From Chloroflexota bacterium (GTDB lineage Bacteria > Chloroflexota > Dehalococcoidia > UBA2247 > RBG-13-53-26): a DNA stretch of 64,000 nucleotides. The stretch spans positions 1 through 64,000 of the forward strand of contig VGOM01000004.1 in assembly GCA_016875915.1 (NCBI GenBank). Direction: 5' to 3'. Position numbers and translations under genes: made by a program. The notes beneath the pieces were generated by a model, which saw nothing but the letters and a program-made list of their open reading frames with translations, was not told the origin of the DNA and ran no database searches. Position 1 is the stretch's first letter. Each line of letters begins with the position of its first letter. Positions 58,700 through 64,000 of this stretch are shown one piece after another.

Positions 58700-58992
58700 A
58701 TTGAATAGGTGAAAGGCTGAGAACAGGGAGAGTAGGCTTCCAGCGAGGCACAGAGAGTCGGGGCAGGTGTGAGCCGACGCTGGCGCAGAAGCTGAATGGG
58801 CCTGGGAGCTGCAACCCCAAAGGCATTGCCGAGTAGGGTCTGACGGAAAGGGTACCGTAATCACAACCCAGGGTATAGGGCGTTCGCCGAGGCATTGCCC
58901 CTGTACCTGAGAAGAGATGGTCTCCGCTGGAGACCAAAGAGGGTGGCACCGCGGATGGAGCCCTCCGCCCCTCAATGGAGCGGAGGGCTTAT
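58700..58992 (+). promoter_or_regulatory. T-box leader, tryptophan specifier (UGG), upstream of trpE
   Basis: Stem I elements GGGAGAGTA and CAGGTGTGAGCCGA, specifier context CTGAA-TGG-GCCTGGGAGC (TGG 58797-58799), T-box sequence AGAGGGTGGCACCGCGG (58938-58954), then a GC-rich terminator. Confidence 0.93.
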
Positions 58993-58995
58993 TGT
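58959..58995 (+). terminator. T-box Rho-independent terminator
   Basis: AGCCCTCCGC (58959-58968) / GCGGAGGGCT (58980-58989), followed by TATTGTTT. Confidence 0.9.
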
Positions 58996-59012
58996 TTGGG
59001 CAGCGGAGAGCC

Positions 59013-60512
59013 GTGGACAGTCTGGAGACTTTACATAAAGACAGCCATCAGGGCAACCTGATCCCGGTGGTCAGGGAGCTGCCGGCCGACCTGGAGACGC
59101 CGGTCTCGGTCTTCCTCAAGCTGGGCAAGCGGGCGCCGTCCTTCCTGCTGGAGAGCGTGGAGAGGGGGGAGCAGCTGGGCCGGTACTCCTTCATCGGCAC
59201 CGACCCCTATTTGCAGGTCCAGACCAGCGGGGATGAGGGCCTGGTGCGCAGCAGGCGGGGGACTACGAGCATTGCCCTGGCCAGGGGCGGGAAGGGGCCC
59301 GACCCGCTGCACCTGGTGCAGTCGCTCCTCTCCCGCTACGGGGTGGTCCAGGCACCCGGGCTGCCTCACTTCTGCGGCGGGGCTGTGGGCTATCTGGGCT
59401 ATGACGTGGTGGGCTTCTTCGAGGACCTGCCCGGCTGTCGCCACGATGAACTCAGCCTGCCTGACTCGTCCTTCCTGTTCAGCGACACCCAGGTGGTCTT
59501 CGACCACGTGCAGCACAAGATGAAGGTGGTCTCCAACGTACCCGCCGACGGCTCTGGGATGGAAAGGCAGGCGGCCGCGAAGATCCAGGCTGTCGCCGAG
59601 GCCATGCGGAGCGACCTCGTCCCGGAGCCGCGGACCTCCTTTCCGGTGGGGGGGCAGGCCAACCCGGCCCTGGAATCGAACTTCTCCGCGGAGCGGTTCT
59701 GCGATGCGGTCAGAGCCGCCAAGGAGTACATCCTCAGCGGCGATGCCTTCCAGATCGTCCTCTCTCAGAGGCTGCGCCGCCGCACAGTGGCCCAGCCCTT
59801 CTCCATCTATCGGGCCCTGCGCATGCTCAATCCCTCGCCCTACATGTTCTACCTCGACTTCGGTCACTTCCAGTTGATCGGCTCGTCTCCGGAGATGCTG
59901 GTGAAGCTGGAGGGAGGCCTGGCCGAGACCAGGCCTATCGCCGGTACCAGGCCCAGGGGCAGCAGCGAAGAAGAGGACCAGGCCACCATCGCCCTCCTGC
60001 TGGCAGATCCCAAGGAGAGGGCAGAGCACAACATGCTGGTGGATCTGGGCCGGAACGACATCGGCCGGGTGGCCCGGCATGGCTCTGTCAAGGTGCCCCT
60101 GTACATGGGAATAGAGAAGTACTCCCACGTGATTCACATCGTGTCGTCGGTCAAAGGGGATTTGAACCAGGGCTGCAGTGCCTTCGATCTCCTCCGGGCC
60201 TGCTTCCCGGCGGGCACGGTCAGCGGTGCCCCCAAGGTGCGGGCCATGGAGATCATCGCTGAGCTTGAGGGGACCCGGCGAGGACCCTACGCCGGCGCGG
60301 TGGGCTACTTCGGCTTCGGGGGCAATATGGACACCTGCATCACCATCCGGACCATTGTCATGGTGGGCGACATGGTCTATCTGCAGGGTGGGGCCGGGAT
60401 CGTGGCCGACTCCGATCCGATGAGGGAGTACCAGGAGACCCTGAGCAAGATCCAGGTCCTGGACGATGCGGTCTGTCTGGCGGAGCGCTGGAAGTCCGAG
60501 GGCCGGGGGTAG
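59013..60512 (+). CDS. trpE: anthranilate synthase component I
   Basis: PSFLLESVERGEQLGRYSFIG (LLES), ETRPIAGTRPRG, DLGRNDIGRVARHGSVKV; GTG start after the T-box terminator, GGAGAG RBS. Confidence 0.96.
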   Translation: MDSLETLHKDSHQGNLIPVVRELPADLETPVSVFLKLGKRAPSFLLESVERGEQLGRYSFIGTDPYLQVQTSGDEGLVRSRRGTTSIALARGGKGPDPLHLVQSLLSRYGVVQAPGLPHFCGGAVGYLGYDVVGFFEDLPGCRHDELSLPDSSFLFSDTQVVFDHVQHKMKVVSNVPADGSGMERQAAAKIQAVAEAMRSDLVPEPRTSFPVGGQANPALESNFSAERFCDAVRAAKEYILSGDAFQIVLSQRLRRRTVAQPFSIYRALRMLNPSPYMFYLDFGHFQLIGSSPEMLVKLEGGLAETRPIAGTRPRGSSEEEDQATIALLLADPKERAEHNMLVDLGRNDIGRVARHGSVKVPLYMGIEKYSHVIHIVSSVKGDLNQGCSAFDLLRACFPAGTVSGAPKVRAMEIIAELEGTRRGPYAGAVGYFGFGGNMDTCITIRTIVMVGDMVYLQGGAGIVADSDPMREYQETLSKIQVLDDAVCLAERWKSEGRG

Positions 60513-60521
60513 GGATAGGAG

Positions 60522-61544
60522 ATGATCAAGGAGGCCATTGCCCGGCTGGTGGAAGGGGCGGACCTGGAACAGGGCCAGGCCGAGGTGGTGATGCACGAAA
60601 TCATGTCCGGAGAGGCCACACCGGTGCAGATCGGCGCTTTCGCCACCGCGCTGAGGATGAAGGGGGAGACGGCGGCGGAGATCGCGGGCTGCGCCCGGGC
60701 CATGCGGGCCAGGTGCCTCAGGGTGATCACGGCCACGAAGCCCCTGATGGACACCTGCGGCACCGGCGGGGACGGTGCGGGCACCTTCAACGTGTCCACG
60801 GCCGTGGCCCTGGTCATCGCCGGCGCGGGCGTGCCGGTGGCCAAGCACGGCAACCGCTCCGTGTCCAGCCGCTGCGGCAGCGCTGATGTGCTGGAGGCCC
60901 TGGGGGTGAAGATCGATCTCAAACCGGAAGAGATGGCCCGGTGCATCGACGAAGCGGGCATCGGCTTTCTCTTCGCCCCGTTGCTTCATCCGGCCATGAA
61001 ACATGCCGCCCTTCCCAGGCGGGAGATCGGCATCAGGACCATCTTCAACATCCTCGGCCCGCTGACCAATCCCGCCTCGGCCTCAAGCCAGTTGCTCGGC
61101 GTATACGATTCAAAACTGGTGGAGACCATGGCTGTTGTGCTGGACATGCTGGGCGTGCATTCGGCGCTGGTGGTCCATGGCGCCGGGGGACTGGACGAGC
61201 TGTCGCTCTCAGGCACCAACATGGTGGCCCGGCTCCGGGACGGCCGGGTGGACAGCTTCCCGCTCGATCCCCGGGACCTGGGGCTGCCGCCGGCCCGGCC
61301 GGATCAGATAAGCGGGGGATCGCCGGAGCACAACGCCGCTATGATGAAGGCCGTGCTCGGAGGAGAGAGAGGCTCCGTGCGGGACACGGTGCTGCTCAAC
61401 GCCGCGGCCGGACTGGTGGCCGCCGGGAGAGCGGGTGGATTCAAGGAAGGAATGGGACTGGCTGTGCAGTCGATAGACAGCGGCGCAGCGCTGGGTCGGC
61501 TGAATGCCTTGGTCAATCTTACCCAGAGTATGGGGCAGGCATGA
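60522..61544 (+). CDS. trpD: anthranilate phosphoribosyltransferase
   Basis: DTCGTGGDGAGTFNVSTAVALVIAGAGVPVAKHGNRSVSSRCGSADVLEALG. Confidence 0.97.
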   Translation: MIKEAIARLVEGADLEQGQAEVVMHEIMSGEATPVQIGAFATALRMKGETAAEIAGCARAMRARCLRVITATKPLMDTCGTGGDGAGTFNVSTAVALVIAGAGVPVAKHGNRSVSSRCGSADVLEALGVKIDLKPEEMARCIDEAGIGFLFAPLLHPAMKHAALPRREIGIRTIFNILGPLTNPASASSQLLGVYDSKLVETMAVVLDMLGVHSALVVHGAGGLDELSLSGTNMVARLRDGRVDSFPLDPRDLGLPPARPDQISGGSPEHNAAMMKAVLGGERGSVRDTVLLNAAAGLVAAGRAGGFKEGMGLAVQSIDSGAALGRLNALVNLTQSMGQA

Positions 61545-62317
61545 CCATCGTCGATGACATAGCCGCGGACGTCCGCCGGGGGCTGGCCGAAAGGAAGCAC
61601 CGCGAACCGCTCGCCGGCTTGGCGGGGGGATTGAACATCCATGGGATGCCGCGGGACTTCGGGGCCGCGCTGTGCGGTGACGGGGTGAGGCTCATCGCCG
61701 AGATGAAGAGGGCCTCGCCCTCCAAGGGCTGGCTCTGTCCCCGGCTCGATGCTGGCATGATGGCGCTGAGATACGCCAGGGGAGGCGCGGCGGCCGTCTC
61801 GGTGCTGACGGAGCGCACACGCTTCAAGGGCGACCGGGCCGACCTGACCGCGGCGCGTCTGGCCACGGAGCTGCCGGTGCTCTGCAAGGATTTCATTCTG
61901 GACGAGTACCAGATCCACGAAGCCAGGTTTTGGGGCGCTGACGCCGTGCTGCTCATAGCCTCACTGCTGTCCTCGGACGAGATGAGGGCGTTCATCGGCA
62001 TGGCCGAGGGCCTGGGCATGGCTGCCCTGGTTGAGGTGCATACAGAGGCGGAGGTGGAGAAGGCCCTGTCCGCCAAAGCCGCCATTGTGGGCATCAACAA
62101 CCGCAGTCTGGCCGATTTCAGCGTGGATCTGGGGACGACGCTGACGCTGCGCCCCCTGATTCCCGACGGGATCACCGTGGTCAGCGAGAGCGGGATACGG
62201 TCGAGGGCGGACATCTCGGCCCTCAGGGCCGCGGGGGTCAACGCCTTCCTGGTAGGCGAGGCTCTGGTGACCAGTCCCGACCCCGAGGCCAGGCTGCAGG
62301 AGCTGGTGAAGGGCTGA
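61541..62317 (+). CDS. trpC: indole-3-glycerol-phosphate synthase
   Basis: LIAEMKRASPSKGWL, LCKDFILDEYQIHEARFWGADAVLLIASLL, VGINNRSLADFSVDL, VSESGIRSRADI; ATGA overlap with trpD. Confidence 0.96.
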   Translation: MTIVDDIAADVRRGLAERKHREPLAGLAGGLNIHGMPRDFGAALCGDGVRLIAEMKRASPSKGWLCPRLDAGMMALRYARGGAAAVSVLTERTRFKGDRADLTAARLATELPVLCKDFILDEYQIHEARFWGADAVLLIASLLSSDEMRAFIGMAEGLGMAALVEVHTEAEVEKALSAKAAIVGINNRSLADFSVDLGTTLTLRPLIPDGITVVSESGIRSRADISALRAAGVNAFLVGEALVTSPDPEARLQELVKG

Positions 62318-62961
62318 TGGAGAGACGGGGAATGGTCAGGGTCAAGATCTGTGGCATCACCAGCGCCGATGATGCCCTGGCCGCCGTTGAGTTCGGGGCG
62401 GACGCGCTGGGCTTCGTCTTCGCCCCCAGCCCCAGGCAGGTGACGCCGGAGCAGGCGGCCCGCATCGTGGCGATGCTGCCCCCCTTCGTCTGCACGGTGG
62501 GGGTCTTTGTGGACCGTGACGTTGCCGGGGTAGAGGCGGTGATGAAGCTGTGCCATCTCGACCTGGCCCAACTGCACGGCGAGGAGACCCCGGCCGACTG
62601 CCGGGCCCTGGCCCCCCGGGTCATCAAGTCCTTTGCGGTCAGGGACGAATCGGTCCTGGCCGCGCTGCCCGGGTACAGGGTGGCCGCCTATCTGCTCGAT
62701 ACCCACCATGCGGTGCTCAAGGGGGGCACCGGCCGGACCTTCGACTGGAGCATCGCCCGGCGGGCTGCCGCCTGCGGCCCGGTGATCATCTCCGGCGGCC
62801 TGACCGCCAGCAACGTGGGACAGGCCATCGCCATCGGACGGCCCTGTGCCGTGGACGTGGCCAGCGGCGTGGAGTCGCGGCCGGGTGTCAAGGACCACGC
62901 CAGGCTGAAGGCCTTCATAGAAGCGGCCAAGAGCAGCCCGGTTCCCTCAGGGACGGACTGA
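62317..62961 (+). CDS. trpF: phosphoribosylanthranilate isomerase
   Basis: [65 protein letters not shown]. Confidence 0.96.
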   Translation: MERRGMVRVKICGITSADDALAAVEFGADALGFVFAPSPRQVTPEQAARIVAMLPPFVCTVGVFVDRDVAGVEAVMKLCHLDLAQLHGEETPADCRALAPRVIKSFAVRDESVLAALPGYRVAAYLLDTHHAVLKGGTGRTFDWSIARRAAACGPVIISGGLTASNVGQAIAIGRPCAVDVASGVESRPGVKDHARLKAFIEAAKSSPVPSGTD

Positions 62962-62977
62962 GAAAGGGGCAGGCAAA

Positions 62978-64000
62978 CTGAAGCTACCTGACGAAAAGGG
63001 CTACTTCGGCTCCTATGGGGGCAGGTTCGTCCCCGAGACGGTGATGAGCGCCCTGGAGGAGCTGGACAGGGCCTATGGGGCGGCCTGCGCCGACCCCGCC
63101 TTCTGGAGCGAGTTCGATCTGCTCTGCCGTGACTACGCCGGCCGTCCCACCCCTCTGTATCATGCCCGGGGGCTGTCGGCCAGGGCGGGTGGGGCCAGCC
63201 TGTTGCTCAAGAGGGAGGACCTGCTGCACACCGGGGCCCACAAGATCAACAACGCCCTGGGTCAGGGCCTGCTGGCCCGGCGGATGGGCAAGGAGAGGAT
63301 CGTGGCCGAGACCGGTGCCGGACAGCACGGAGTGGCCGTGGCCACGGTCTGCGCCCTGCTCAAGGTGAAGTGCGTCATCTACATGGGCGACGAGGACGTG
63401 CGGCGGCAGTCCAGCAACGTCTTCCGGATGAAGCTCCTCGGCGCCGAGGTCTGCCCGGTATCCAGCGGCAGCCGGACGCTGAAAGACGCCGTCAACGAGT
63501 CCATCCGTGACTGGGTGACCAATGTGAGGCACACCCATCTCCTTCTGGGCTCGGCGGTGGGGCCGCATCCCTATCCCGACATGGTGGCCAACTTCCAATC
63601 GGTCATCGGCCGGGAGACCCGGGATGAGATGCTGGCCCGGTACGGCCGGCTGCCGGACTGCGTAGTGGCCTGTGTCGGCGGCGGCAGCAACGCCATCGGC
63701 ATGTTCCGTCCCTTCGTGGAGCACCTGTCGGTGCGGCTCATCGGCGTCGAGGCGGCTGGGAAGGGACTCGACGGCAGCAGCCATGCGGCCTCCCTGGTCC
63801 GGGGCAGGCCGGGCGTGCTGCACGGGACGAAGTCCTATGTCCTCCAGGATGAAGCCGGTCAGATCGCCTCCACCTTCAGTATCGCCCCGGGACTGGACTA
63901 CCCGGGCGTGGGGCCGGAGCATGCCCACTACCGGGACAGCGGCCGGGCCACCTATGTGGCCGTCACCGACGGCCAGGCCCTGGAGGGGTTCAAGCTCCTC
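62978..64000 (+). CDS. trpB: tryptophan synthase beta chain (3' end beyond window)
   Basis: [29 protein letters not shown]...[29 protein letters not shown]...[19 protein letters not shown]...[12 protein letters not shown]. Not in the ORF track; apparent CTG start. Confidence 0.94.
   Translation, partial: MKLPDEKGYFGSYGGRFVPETVMSALEELDRAYGAACADPAFWSEFDLLCRDYAGRPTPLYHARGLSARAGGASLLLKREDLLHTGAHKINNALGQGLLARRMGKERIVAETGAGQHGVAVATVCALLKVKCVIYMGDEDVRRQSSNVFRMKLLGAEVCPVSSGSRTLKDAVNESIRDWVTNVRHTHLLLGSAVGPHPYPDMVANFQSVIGRETRDEMLARYGRLPDCVVACVGGGSNAIGMFRPFVEHLSVRLIGVEAAGKGLDGSSHAASLVRGRPGVLHGTKSYVLQDEAGQIASTFSIAPGLDYPGVGPEHAHYRDSGRATYVAVTDGQALEGFKLL

Noticed and set aside
59031-61004. 657-aa minus-strand ORF opposite trpE/trpD
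   Set aside because: Antisense shadow; trpE and trpD are secure.

Overview
GC-rich bacterial chromosome segment. Gene content and solo rRNA layout suggest an anaerobic Chloroflexota/Dehalococcoidia-like organism; this taxonomy is an inference. The flanks are housekeeping and biosynthesis: tRNA-Ala, ligA, pth, uvrA, a solo 5S rRNA, korAB, rpe, queA, fhs, folD, an arginine cluster argJ-B-D-G-H, rpmB, fakA/degV, recG, argS, pabABC with a tungsten-type AOR, and a T-box(Trp)-controlled trpE-D-C-F-B operon. Between the pab/AOR block and the trp operon (about 36.2-58.5 kb) lies a catabolic island. It holds two class III CoA-transferases, a glycyl radical enzyme (GRE) with its activase, a regulator of unusual XRE-PAS-LuxR architecture, a Zn-alcohol dehydrogenase, an FAD oxidoreductase, four DUF35 proteins, four thiolase-fold proteins, an enoyl-CoA hydratase, an acyl-CoA dehydrogenase, an XRE-cupin regulator and a sterol-methyltransferase-like enzyme. 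This is the best candidate for an undescribed system. Its logic resembles GRE-initiated anaerobic degradation (compare the bss/bbs toluene pathway), but the GRE has a PFL-like Cys-Cys motif, and all four thiolase-fold proteins appear to lack the usual nucleophilic Cys. All calls come from reading the sequence and the supplied translations; no database search was run.
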